A stretch of 64,000 bases of DNA, taken from NCBI RefSeq assembly GCF_900091515.1, contig NZ_LT607410.1:4898001-4962000 (forward strand), in the 5' to 3' direction. Both the position numbers and the translations under genes were made by a program. The notes beneath the pieces are model-generated. The model ran no database searches. It worked only from the letters and a program-made list of their open reading frames with translations, and had not been told where the DNA came from. Every line of letters begins with the position of its first letter. Position 1 is the first letter of the stretch. The DNA is from Micromonospora purpureochromogenes (GTDB lineage Bacteria; Actinomycetota; Actinomycetes; Mycobacteriales; Micromonosporaceae). This document shows, piece by piece, positions 32,988 through 40,900 of the stretch.

Positions 32988-33422
32988 CGTCGTCTCCTGC
33001 TCGCTGGGTGCCCCCGGCGACCGTCGGTCGGCAGGGGTCGGTGCCTGGTGCCGCCCGGCGCCGGCCGAATCTTGGACACTTACCGTTCCGCTCGAACGGA
33101 AACTGTCCAAGATCTCCAGCCCGCTGCCGCGTCTGCGGAGGGGGTGGGGCGCCATCGATCCGAGGCGCCGGGACGGTGGGGGGCGACCGACGGTGGGGAC
33201 CCGCCGGGCGGCGCGCGGCCACTGTAGCCAGCACAGTTCCCGCCGGTCAGCCGCTCGGCGGGGTCGGCTCAAGTGTTCGCCTGCCGGGGGTCCGGCATTC
33301 ACGGAGGCAGCGCGGTCGGTTCACCCGGGCGCGTCGGGGTGTTAACCCGCCGTGGCTAGCGTCCGTCCGGTCGCGTGGCCCCCGGCCGCCGGCGCACAAC
33401 CTGCGATCATGGGAGCACCACA
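32988..33422. promoter_or_regulatory. Divergent promoter region of pseB operon and GT-C gene, with long dyad
   Basis: 435 bp without a supported gene. Its main feature is an imperfect 41-bp inverted repeat at 33071-33111. It is a natural place for joint regulation of the membrane protein (minus) and the pseB operon (plus). Confidence 0.5.
33071..33111. promoter_or_regulatory. 41-bp inverted repeat upstream of pseB
   Basis: Outer arms CTTGGACA / TGTCCAAG and inner arms CCGTTC / GAACGG, centred at 33091, with only two mismatches per arm. It could be a repressor site or an RNA hairpin. It lies about 84 bp upstream of the GT-C gene and 310 bp upstream of pseB. Confidence 0.6.
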
Positions 33423-34406
33423 TTGAGCGAGCTGACGGGATCCTCCATCCTGGTCACCGGCGGCACCGGTTCCTTCGGTAGGACCTTCCTCCGGCACATC
33501 CTGGCCGAGGCCGACCCGGCCCGGGTGGTGGTCTTCTCCCGCGACGAGCTGAAGCAGTACGAGCTGCGCCAGCAGCTCGGCGACGACCCGCGGCTGCGCT
33601 GGTTCATCGGCGACATCCGGGACCGGCACCGGCTCACCCGGGCCATGCACGGCGTCGACCACGTGGTGCACGCGGCGGCGCTGAAGCAGGTGGACACCGC
33701 CGAGTACAACCCGTCGGAGTTCATCGCCACCAACATCACCGGCTCCCAGCACGTGGTGGACGCCGCGATCGAGGCCGGCGTCAGGAAGGTCATCGCGCTC
33801 TCCACCGACAAGGCGTCCAGCCCGATCAACCTGTACGGCGCCACCAAGCTGGTCGGCGACAAGCTCTTCGTCTCCGCCAACCACTACGCCGCCCAGCACC
33901 CCACCCGCTTCGCGGTGGTCCGCTACGGCAACGTGGTGGGCAGCCGCGGGTCGGTGGTGCCGCTGTTCCGCCGGCTGGCCGCCGAGGGCAAGAGCCTGCC
34001 GATCACCGACAAGCGGATGACCCGGTTCTGGATCACCCTCGACCAGGCCGTCCAGTTCGTCATGGACAGCTTCGACCAGATGCAGGGCGGCGAGCTGTTC
34101 GTGCCGCGCATCCCCAGCATGCGCATCCTCGACCTGGTCGAGGCGGTCGCCCCGGACGCCACCACGCACGAGATCGGCATCCGGCCGGGCGAGAAGCTGC
34201 ACGAGGAGATGATCGCCCCGGACGACAGCCGGCGGACGCTGCGCGCCAAGGACCGGTTCATCGTCCAGCCCACCATCGCCACCTGGGGCTACCAGCCGCC
34301 GGTCGGCTGCGAGCCGGTGCCGGACGGGTTCGCGTACCAGTCGGACACCAACGACGAGTGGCTGAGCGTCGAGCACCTGCGCGACATGCTCGGCCTGGGC
34401 GCGTGA
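33423..34406 (+). CDS. pseB: UDP-GlcNAc 4,6-dehydratase (inverting), PseB
   Basis: 327 residues starting at TTG 33423, 6 bp after GGGAGC. Extended SDR with 'ILVTGGTGSFGRTFL' at 9-23, 'VVHAAALKQVDTAEYNP', 'ALSTDKASSPINLYGATKLV' and 'VRYGNVVGSRGSVVPLF'. The STDKA and YGATK blocks are those of PseB/FlaA1-type inverting dehydratases. It makes UDP-2-acetamido-2,6-dideoxy-beta-L-arabino-hexos-4-ulose, the first step to pseudaminic acid. Overlaps pseC by GTGA. Confidence 0.92.
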   Translation: MSELTGSSILVTGGTGSFGRTFLRHILAEADPARVVVFSRDELKQYELRQQLGDDPRLRWFIGDIRDRHRLTRAMHGVDHVVHAAALKQVDTAEYNPSEFIATNITGSQHVVDAAIEAGVRKVIALSTDKASSPINLYGATKLVGDKLFVSANHYAAQHPTRFAVVRYGNVVGSRGSVVPLFRRLAAEGKSLPITDKRMTRFWITLDQAVQFVMDSFDQMQGGELFVPRIPSMRILDLVEAVAPDATTHEIGIRPGEKLHEEMIAPDDSRRTLRAKDRFIVQPTIATWGYQPPVGCEPVPDGFAYQSDTNDEWLSVEHLRDMLGLGA

Positions 34407-35563
34407 CGGCGATGCTGCCGTACGGGCGGCAGTCGGTCACCGCCGACGACGTCGCCGCCGTGGTGGCCGCGCTGCGCAGCGACTGGCTCACGACCGGCCC
34501 GCAGGTCGACGCTTTCGAGGCCGACCTGGCGAGCTGGACCGGCGGGGTCGGCTGCGCGGCGGTCTCCAACGGCACCGCCGCGCTGCACGTCGGGTACGCG
34601 GCGGCCGGGGTGGGCCCCGGCGACGAGGTGGTGGTGCCGCCGATGACGTTCGTCGCCACCGCCAGCAGCGCGGTGGCCCTCGGCGCGAAGGTGGTCTTCG
34701 CCGACGTCGAGGAGGAGACCTTCACCCTCGACCCGGCCGCGGCGGCCGCCGCGACGACCTCGCGTACCCGGGTGGTCTCCGCCGTCGACTACGCCGGCCA
34801 CCCGGCCGACTACGACGCCCTGCGCGGCGCCCTCGCCGGCAGCGACGCGCTGCTGCTGGCCGACGCGGCGCACTCCATCGGCGCCACCTACCGGGGCCGG
34901 CCGGTCGGCTCGCTGGCCGACCTGACCACCTTCTCGTTCTTCCCCACCAAGAACCTGACCACGGCCGAGGGCGGCGCGGTCGCCGCGCTCGACGCGGAGC
35001 TGCTGACCCGGGCCCGCCGGTTCCGCAACATCGGGCTGGTCCGCGAGCGGGACGCGCTGCGCTGGCCGGACGAGGGCGGCTGGCACCAGGAGGTGCACGA
35101 GTTCGGCCTGAACTACCGGCTGCCCGACGTGCTCTGCGCGCTCGGTCGCAGCCAGCTGCGCCGGCTCGGCGACTTCCTCGCCGCCCGGGACCGGCTGGTC
35201 GCCCGGTACGACGAGGCGCTGGCCGACCTGGACGGCGTGCTGCGGCCCGGCCGCCGCCCGTGGGCCGCCCCGGCCTGGCACCTCTACCCGATCCGCGTGC
35301 TCGACGGCCGCCGCCGTGAGGTGTACGACCGGATGCGGGCCGCCGGCATCGGCGTCCAGGTCAACTACCTGCCCGCGCACTGGCACCCGGCCTTCGCCGA
35401 CCTCGGTTACCGGCGCGGATCCTGCCCGGTGGCCGAGTCGTTCTACGAACAGCAGCTGTCGTTGCCGCTCTTCCCGACCCTGACCGACGCCGACCAGGAT
35501 CGCGTGATCGACGCGCTGGGCGCGGCGCTGCGGGGCGGCACGGCACGTCCCGCCGCCGCCTGA
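34403..35563 (+). CDS. pseC: UDP-4-keto-sugar aminotransferase, PseC (DegT/DnrJ/EryC1 family)
   Basis: 386 residues from GTG 34403 overlapping the pseB stop. PLP fold type I: 'SNGTAALHVGYAAAGVGPGD', 'PMTFVATASSAV', 'DAAHSIGATY', and the PLP Lys in 'FSFFPTKNLTTAEGGAV'. 'NYRLPDVLCALGRSQL' is standard for sugar aminotransferases. PseC adds the 4-amino group from glutamate to the PseB product. The next gene is 11 bp downstream. Confidence 0.92.
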   Translation: MTAMLPYGRQSVTADDVAAVVAALRSDWLTTGPQVDAFEADLASWTGGVGCAAVSNGTAALHVGYAAAGVGPGDEVVVPPMTFVATASSAVALGAKVVFADVEEETFTLDPAAAAAATTSRTRVVSAVDYAGHPADYDALRGALAGSDALLLADAAHSIGATYRGRPVGSLADLTTFSFFPTKNLTTAEGGAVAALDAELLTRARRFRNIGLVRERDALRWPDEGGWHQEVHEFGLNYRLPDVLCALGRSQLRRLGDFLAARDRLVARYDEALADLDGVLRPGRRPWAAPAWHLYPIRVLDGRRREVYDRMRAAGIGVQVNYLPAHWHPAFADLGYRRGSCPVAESFYEQQLSLPLFPTLTDADQDRVIDALGAALRGGTARPAAA

Positions 35564-35574
35564 CGGGGGAACCG

Positions 35575-36435
35575 ATGCACCACGCGAACCACTTCTACGG
35601 CCACGCGCACGTGCTGGCCCGCTACTGCGGGCTGGGCGACGGGCACCCGCCCCGGATCAACGGGTACGTCCAGCACGGCTGGAACATCGGCGACGGGCTG
35701 GCCCCCGGCCACCCGTACGCCGAGTTCACCCCCAGCCTGCTCTGGTCCGAGCAGACCCGACGGCGGGCCTGGTCGGTGGGGCGGCGCAACGTGGTCACCG
35801 TCGGCGCGCCGTTCGCGTACCTGCTGTCGCTGCGCCCGGAGGACCCGCCGGAGGCGGAGCGGGAGGCGGAGCGGGAGGCGGAGCGGGAGGGCACCATCTG
35901 GTACCCGTTCCACGGCTGGGAGGGCCAGCACGTCAAGGGCGACCACAAGGAGCTGATCGCCCGGATCCGGGCCACCGAACCCGGCCCGGTCACGGTCTGC
36001 CTCTACTGGCACGAGTACGGCATGCGCCGGGTGCGCCGGCTCTACGAGAACGCCGGCTTCCGGGTCATCTGCCACGGCTACCGCGGCCACTGGTGGAAGG
36101 ACACCGACCCGCTCTTCCTCGACAAGCAGCTCACCGAGCTGCGCCGGCACAAGCGGGTCGCTTCCAACCGGCTGACCAGCGCGATCTTCTACGGCATCGC
36201 CGCCGGCTGCGAACCCGCGGTCTACGGCGACCCGATGATCCTCGCCGCCGAGGACCCGACCTTCGGCGGCACCGCCCGGATCCGCCGGCAGTGGCCGGAG
36301 CTGCACGGCGAGTCCGTCGACCTGCCGACCGCCGTCGAGATCGCCCGCGCCGAGCTGGGCACCGACCACCGCTGTACGCCGGCCGAGCTGCGCGAGCTGC
36401 TCGGGTGGGCGAACCTCCAGGAGGAGAAGAGTTGA
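35575..36435 (+). CDS. Unknown protein in the pseudaminic acid operon, possible GT-B-like transferase
   Basis: 286 residues, soluble. Near residue 93 is a low-complexity EAER x3 repeat encoded by three exact 12-bp units. Either side are conserved-looking blocks rich in His, Trp and Tyr (YVQHGWNIGDG, 'WYPFHGWEGQHVKGDHKELI', 'CLYWHEYGM', 'AIFYGIAAGCEPAVYGDPMI'). The last block resembles the nucleotide-proximal helix of GT-B/capsule enzymes where 'A-x-Y-G' lines the donor site. No confident family. Position between pseC and a methyltransferase makes it a candidate nonulosonate transferase. Confidence 0.75.
   Translation: MHHANHFYGHAHVLARYCGLGDGHPPRINGYVQHGWNIGDGLAPGHPYAEFTPSLLWSEQTRRRAWSVGRRNVVTVGAPFAYLLSLRPEDPPEAEREAEREAEREGTIWYPFHGWEGQHVKGDHKELIARIRATEPGPVTVCLYWHEYGMRRVRRLYENAGFRVICHGYRGHWWKDTDPLFLDKQLTELRRHKRVASNRLTSAIFYGIAAGCEPAVYGDPMILAAEDPTFGGTARIRRQWPELHGESVDLPTAVEIARAELGTDHRCTPAELRELLGWANLQEEKS
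35851..35886 (+). repeat. Three exact 12-bp tandem units inside a gene
   Basis: GAGGCGGAGCGG x3, encoding Glu-Ala-Glu-Arg three times in the 286-residue protein. In-frame length change would be tolerated, so copy number may vary between strains. Confidence 0.85.
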
Positions 36436-38243
36436 CCACTGACACGGCCCGGATCGCGCTGCCCGGCGGGGAGATGCTGGCCTGGTCCGACCTGCCCGAG
36501 GAGCGGCTGCCCGAGGGCGGGCCGCTGGCCGCGCTGGCGGCCCGGGTCGTACCGGCCGGGGCGCGGGTGCTGCTGGCCGGGCCGCACGACCCGGCGCTGC
36601 CGACCCGGCTGGCGCACGCCGAGGTGACCTGCCTGCTGCGCAGCCACCCGGACGGGGTGGCGCTGGCCGAGCGAGGCGCCCGGGTGGTGGTGGGCGGCCC
36701 GTCCGGCCTGCCGGCCGGCGAGACCTTCGACGTGGTGGTCGCCGCCGCCGGGCTGGACGCGGTGGAGTCGGTGGAGGGCCCCCGGCTGGGCTGGGACGGC
36801 GTGCTGGACCGGCTGGCGCGGGCGCTGCGCCCGGGCGGGACGCTGCTGCTGCGGCTGGACAACCCGCTGGGCGTGCACCGGCTGGTCGCCACCGCCCCCT
36901 GGTACGCCGACCGCGCCGACGCCGCCTGGACCATCGGCGGGGTGCTCGACACCGACCGGCCGGCCAACCCGGAGCAGTTGCGCGACCGGCTCACCGTGGC
37001 GGGACTGCGGCCGGCGGCCTGCTTCGCGGCGTACCCCGATCCGAGCGCGCCGACCGCATTGGTGGCCGCCGACGAGCTGGACCGGCGGACCACGTCGGGA
37101 CTGTTCGACGCGGTGCTGCACGGTGCCTGCGCGGGCGGCGCGGCCACCGTGCTCCAGGACCCGGTCCGGCTGGCCGTCGACGCGCTGCACGCGGGCCTCG
37201 GCTCGGCGCTGGCGCCGGGCTGGCTGCTGCTCGCCCGCCGGCCCGCCGACCCGGACACCGGGCCGACCGACCCGTGGCCGGACGCGCTGCCCGTGGCGCT
37301 GGTGCAGACCGGGCCGCCGGGGATCGGCGTGGTCGAGGTGGTCGACGGGCCGGACGGCTGGCGGTGGCGGGTGGGTGGCCGGGTCAGCCGGCCGGCGCCG
37401 GCGCCGTTCGCCACCCGGGAGGCGGCCTACCGGGACGCGGGCGCGCTGGACGGGCCGGTGCCCGAGGGGCGGCTGCTGGGCACCCTGCTGCTCGACGCCT
37501 GCCTGCGCCGCGACCTGGACACCGTGCGCCGGCTGCTGCGCGGGTACGCGACCTGGCTCGCCGCCGGCGCCGACGCCGACGGTCGACTGGGCGGCGCGGT
37601 GGCCCTCGCCGGCACGGACAACGTGGTGGTGGCCGGCGACCAGTACGCGGTGCTCGACCCGAGCTGGCGGGCCGCCGCGCCGATGGACGTGGACGTGGTG
37701 CTGGCCCGGAGCCTGTGGCGGTTCGCCGCCGCGCTGCTCACCGGCGGGTACGCCCACCCCTGGCCGTCCACGCTGGACGTCGCCGGCCTGACCGTCGTGC
37801 TCGGCGGCCTCGCCGGCCGGGAGCTGGACCGGCGCACCGTCCACGCGGCGATCGAGGCGGAGGCGGCGGTCTCCGCCGCGCTGCGCGGCCTCGACGCCGA
37901 CGGGCGGGTCCGCCTCGCCACCGAGCTGCGCGCGGTCGAGCCGACCGACCCGCCGGCCGGTCCGCGCAGCTACCAGCAGCTCCGGGAGGCCTGGCTGCGC
38001 CAGCGGGAGGAGCTGACCCGGCTGGGCGCGCTGCTGAAGTGGACCGAGGAGCTGCTGACCTCGCGGGAGCGGGCGTTGCGCCGGGCCGACGCCACGATCA
38101 ACCTGCTCAGCGGTTCGCTGAGCTACCGGGTGGGCCGGCTGGCGATCACGCCGGCCCGGCTGGCGAAGCGGGGCGCCCGGGCGGCCAAGCGCCGCGCCCG
38201 GGAGGCGCTGAACCAGCGCGGCCCGCGGGAGGAGCAGCAGTGA
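36432..38243 (+). CDS. SAM-dependent methyltransferase-like protein with long C-terminal extension
   Basis: 603 residues from TTG 36432, overlapping the previous stop, with GAGGAG upstream. Residues about 35-180 look like a Rossmann methyltransferase (PAGARVLLAGP, 'TFDVVVAAAGLDAVES', 'LARALRPGGTLLLRLDNP'). The middle 300 residues are not recognised. The end has a coiled coil (LREAWLRQREELTRLGALLK) and a basic tail with 'INLLSGSLSYRVGRL', a motif seen at the ends of actinobacterial glycan enzymes that probably anchors them at the membrane. It may methylate the glycan or control its chain end. Confidence 0.7.
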   Translation: MTTDTARIALPGGEMLAWSDLPEERLPEGGPLAALAARVVPAGARVLLAGPHDPALPTRLAHAEVTCLLRSHPDGVALAERGARVVVGGPSGLPAGETFDVVVAAAGLDAVESVEGPRLGWDGVLDRLARALRPGGTLLLRLDNPLGVHRLVATAPWYADRADAAWTIGGVLDTDRPANPEQLRDRLTVAGLRPAACFAAYPDPSAPTALVAADELDRRTTSGLFDAVLHGACAGGAATVLQDPVRLAVDALHAGLGSALAPGWLLLARRPADPDTGPTDPWPDALPVALVQTGPPGIGVVEVVDGPDGWRWRVGGRVSRPAPAPFATREAAYRDAGALDGPVPEGRLLGTLLLDACLRRDLDTVRRLLRGYATWLAAGADADGRLGGAVALAGTDNVVVAGDQYAVLDPSWRAAAPMDVDVVLARSLWRFAAALLTGGYAHPWPSTLDVAGLTVVLGGLAGRELDRRTVHAAIEAEAAVSAALRGLDADGRVRLATELRAVEPTDPPAGPRSYQQLREAWLRQREELTRLGALLKWTEELLTSRERALRRADATINLLSGSLSYRVGRLAITPARLAKRGARAAKRRAREALNQRGPREEQQ

Positions 38244-39007
38244 GCGGGGAGACCGGGTCGGTGCGGCCGGCGGACGGGCCGCGGATCGTGGGGATCGTGC
38301 AGGCGCGGATGGGTTCGTCCCGGCTGCCCGGCAAGGTGCTGCGCCCGCTGGCCGGGCGCAGCGTGCTCGGCCGGGTGGTCCGGGCCGCCCGGGACAGCGA
38401 CGTGCTGGCCGACCTGGTCGTGGCGACCAGCACCGACGCCGTCGACGACGCGGTGGCCGCCGAGTGCGACCGGCTGGGCGTGCCGTGCCACCGGGGCCCG
38501 GTCGACGACGTGCTGGGTCGCTTCGTCGGCGCCCTGGCCGCCCACCCCGGTGACGCGATCATGCGGTTCACCGCCGACTGCCCGCTGCTGGACCCGGAGA
38601 TCATCGCGCTGGTGGCCTCGGTGTACCGGGCGGTGCCCGGGCTCGACTACGCCAGCACGTCGATCGCCCGTACGCTGCCCCGCGGGCTGGACGTCGAGAT
38701 CATCCGGGCGGACGCGCTGCGCACCCTGGACCGGCTCGCCACCGACCACCACCGGGTGCACGTCACCTCGTACGCGTACACCCACCCGGAACTGTTCCGG
38801 GTGCTCGGGGTGACCCTCACCCCGGACCGGTCGACGCTGCGGCTCACCCTCGACACCGAGCGGGACTGGGCGTTGGTGCGCGCGGTGACCGACCATTTCG
38901 GCGACGTCAGCGTGCCGCTGGCCAAGCTCGCCGACTGGCTGGACGGCCAGCCCGCTCTGCGCGCCCTCAACGCCGACGTACGCCAGAAGCGCCTGGAGGA
39001 GTCCTGA
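38240..39007 (+). CDS. pseF: CMP-pseudaminic acid synthetase-like cytidylyltransferase (PseF/SpsF)
   Basis: 255 residues from GTG 38240 overlapping the methyltransferase stop. 'IVGIVQARMGSSRLPGKVL' is the nucleotide-binding signature of the SpsF/PseF/NeuA-like family. 'MRFTADCPLLDPEII' carries a metal ligand, and 'LPRGLDVEII' follows. PseF activates pseudaminic acid with CTP for transfer. Position directly before pseG supports it. Confidence 0.85.
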   Translation: MSGETGSVRPADGPRIVGIVQARMGSSRLPGKVLRPLAGRSVLGRVVRAARDSDVLADLVVATSTDAVDDAVAAECDRLGVPCHRGPVDDVLGRFVGALAAHPGDAIMRFTADCPLLDPEIIALVASVYRAVPGLDYASTSIARTLPRGLDVEIIRADALRTLDRLATDHHRVHVTSYAYTHPELFRVLGVTLTPDRSTLRLTLDTERDWALVRAVTDHFGDVSVPLAKLADWLDGQPALRALNADVRQKRLEES

Positions 39008-40074
39008 ACACGCCACGGATCGGGTTGCGCTGCGACGCCGGGCCCCGACGCGGCCTCGGGCACCTGGTCCGCTGCCTGGCCCTCGGCGAGGAGTTCCTGG
39101 CCCGGGGGGCCTGGGTCGAGCTGTTCGGCACCGTCGAGCGGATCGGCTGGGCGCAGGCGCAGCTGGCGGCGCGGGGCATCCCGGCGCACCCGGGCCCGGA
39201 CACCCCGGCCAGGCTGGTCGAGGCGGCCCACCGGCACCGGCTGGACGCGATGGTGCTCGACTCGTACGAGCTGGACCCGGCCGGAGCCGGAGCGCTGCGC
39301 GCGGCGGGCGTGGTCACCCTGGCGGTGGTCGACGGCGACACCCGGGGCCAGGACGCCGACCTCTACCTGGACCAGAACTTCGGCGCCCGCACCGACGCGC
39401 CCGCCGGGCGGCTGCTGGCCGGCACCCGGTACGCGCTGCTGCGCGACTCGGTGATCGGCGCCCGGCCGGCCGCCCCGAAGCAGCCCGCGCCGGTGGACCG
39501 GCCCCGGGTGCTCGCCTTCTTCGGCGGCACCGACGCGCTGGGCGCCGCCCCGGTGCTGACCCGGGTGCTGCTCGCCACCGGGCACCCGATGGAGCTGACC
39601 GTGGTGGTCGGCCGCCCCGACGTCGAGGCGGAGCTGGCGGCGCTGACCCCCGGCCGGGGCCAGTCGCTGCGTCCGGTCCCGCCCACCGACGAGCTGCCCG
39701 CCCTGATCGGGGCGGCGGACCTGGTGGTCAGCGCCGCCGGCACGTCCACCTGGGAACTGTGCTGCCTGGGCGCGCCGTCGGCGCTGGTCTGCGTGGTGGA
39801 CAACCAGCGCGAGTCGTACCGCCGGGTGGTGGACCACGGGCTGGCCGCCGGCCTGGGCGAGCTGCCGGAGCTGGCCGGGGCCGGGGTGGCCGGGCGGGCG
39901 GCCCGGGCGGCGGCCGCGCGAAGCCTGACCGGCCTGCTCGGCTCCCCCCGGCGGCGGGCCGCGCTCGCCGCCCGGGCCTGGGCCACCGTCGACGGGCGCG
40001 GCCGGGCCCGGGTCGCCGACGCGCTGTTCGACCTGGTCCAGCGCGGCGATCGTACGCCTGTACTAAACCGCTGA
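39004..40074 (+). CDS. pseG: UDP-2,4-diacetamido-2,4,6-trideoxy-L-altropyranose hydrolase, PseG
   Basis: About 356 residues, GT-B-like fold of the PseG family. 'IGLRCDAGPRRGLGHLVRCL' at the N terminus holds the family R-x-D-x(5)-GxGH block, 'FFGGTDALGAAP' follows, and 'VSAAGTSTWELCCLGAPSAL' forms the UDP-binding site. It releases UDP to give the sugar used by PseI. The conserved N terminus requires a start before 39016. The only codon fitting the GGAGGA site is CTG 39004, overlapping the pseF stop (CTGA), an unusual start. The next start-like codon, TTG 39025, would cut the motif. Confidence 0.87.
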   Translation: MNTPRIGLRCDAGPRRGLGHLVRCLALGEEFLARGAWVELFGTVERIGWAQAQLAARGIPAHPGPDTPARLVEAAHRHRLDAMVLDSYELDPAGAGALRAAGVVTLAVVDGDTRGQDADLYLDQNFGARTDAPAGRLLAGTRYALLRDSVIGARPAAPKQPAPVDRPRVLAFFGGTDALGAAPVLTRVLLATGHPMELTVVVGRPDVEAELAALTPGRGQSLRPVPPTDELPALIGAADLVVSAAGTSTWELCCLGAPSALVCVVDNQRESYRRVVDHGLAAGLGELPELAGAGVAGRAARAAAARSLTGLLGSPRRRAALAARAWATVDGRGRARVADALFDLVQRGDRTPVLNR

Positions 40075-40086
40075 TAGAGTGACGGC

Positions 40087-40722
40087 ATGACGCAGGCCGC
40101 CTACCAGCCGTCGATGCTCGACCTCGCCGACGCCGGTCCGTCGCTCGGGCCGCTGCCCGGCGCGCTGCGCCGGCACGTGCTGACCCGGGGCGCCTGGGTC
40201 GACCACCTCCCCGGCTGGGTGCGCGGCTCCGACGCGGTGCTCGACACCCTGCTGGCCGCGGTGCCGTGGCGCGCCGAGCGCCGCACCATGTACGACGCCG
40301 AGGTCGACGTCCCCCGTCTGCTCTGCTGGTACGCCGGCGGCCGCCCGCTGCCGCACCCGGTGCTGACCGAGGCCCGGGAGGCGCTGACCCGACACTACGC
40401 CGCCGAGCTGGGCGAGGCCTTCGTCACCGCCGGCATGTGCCTCTACCGCGACGGCCGGGACAGCGTCGCCTGGCACGGCGACACCCAGGGCCGGTCGGCG
40501 CACACCGACACCATGGTCGCCATCGTCTCGTTCGGCTCACCGCGGCCGCTGCTGCTGCGCCCGCGCGGCGGCGGCACCAGCCTGCGCTTCCCGCTCGGGC
40601 ACGGCGACCTGGTGGTGATGGGCGGCTCCTGCCAGCGCACCTGGGAGCACGCCATCCCCAAGACCGCCCGCCCGGTCGGCCCCCGCGTCAGCGTCCAGTT
40701 CCGCCCCACCGGCGTAGCCTGA
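40087..40722 (+). CDS. AlkB-like 2-oxoglutarate/Fe(II) dioxygenase
   Basis: 211 residues. The double-stranded beta-helix core contains 'FVTAGMCLYRDGRDSVAWHG', where His and the following Asp (WHGD) are iron ligands, a distal His in 'TWEHAIPKT', and the 2OG-binding Arg in 'RPVGPRVSVQFR'. AlkB proteins repair alkylated bases by oxidative demethylation. The gene begins 12 bp after pseG but is functionally unrelated; a long hairpin follows its end. Confidence 0.88.
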   Translation: MTQAAYQPSMLDLADAGPSLGPLPGALRRHVLTRGAWVDHLPGWVRGSDAVLDTLLAAVPWRAERRTMYDAEVDVPRLLCWYAGGRPLPHPVLTEAREALTRHYAAELGEAFVTAGMCLYRDGRDSVAWHGDTQGRSAHTDTMVAIVSFGSPRPLLLRPRGGGTSLRFPLGHGDLVVMGGSCQRTWEHAIPKTARPVGPRVSVQFRPTGVA

Positions 40723-40771
40723 CCCCCCACCCGGTCCCCGCCCCTCCCTCCCCCTCCCCCTCTCAGCTCGG

Positions 40772-40825
40772 TGATCATGAAGTTATTGCCGCGACACGCC
40801 GGGCGGCACAACAACCTCATGATCA
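40772..40825. terminator. Long palindrome between convergent alkB-like and parC-like genes
   Basis: Arms of about 22 bp beginning TGATCATGA and ending TCATGATCA, near-perfect with a few mismatches and one bulge, GC-rich tip. AT-richer than its surroundings. Suits a bidirectional terminator, and resembles a dispersed intergenic palindrome. Confidence 0.65.
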
Positions 40826-40900
40826 ACGGGGAGAAAGCGGGGGCGCGGGGGGCGTGCAGCGGCCCGGGGGCGTCAGCCGCCGGGCCCTTGCACGTGCGGG

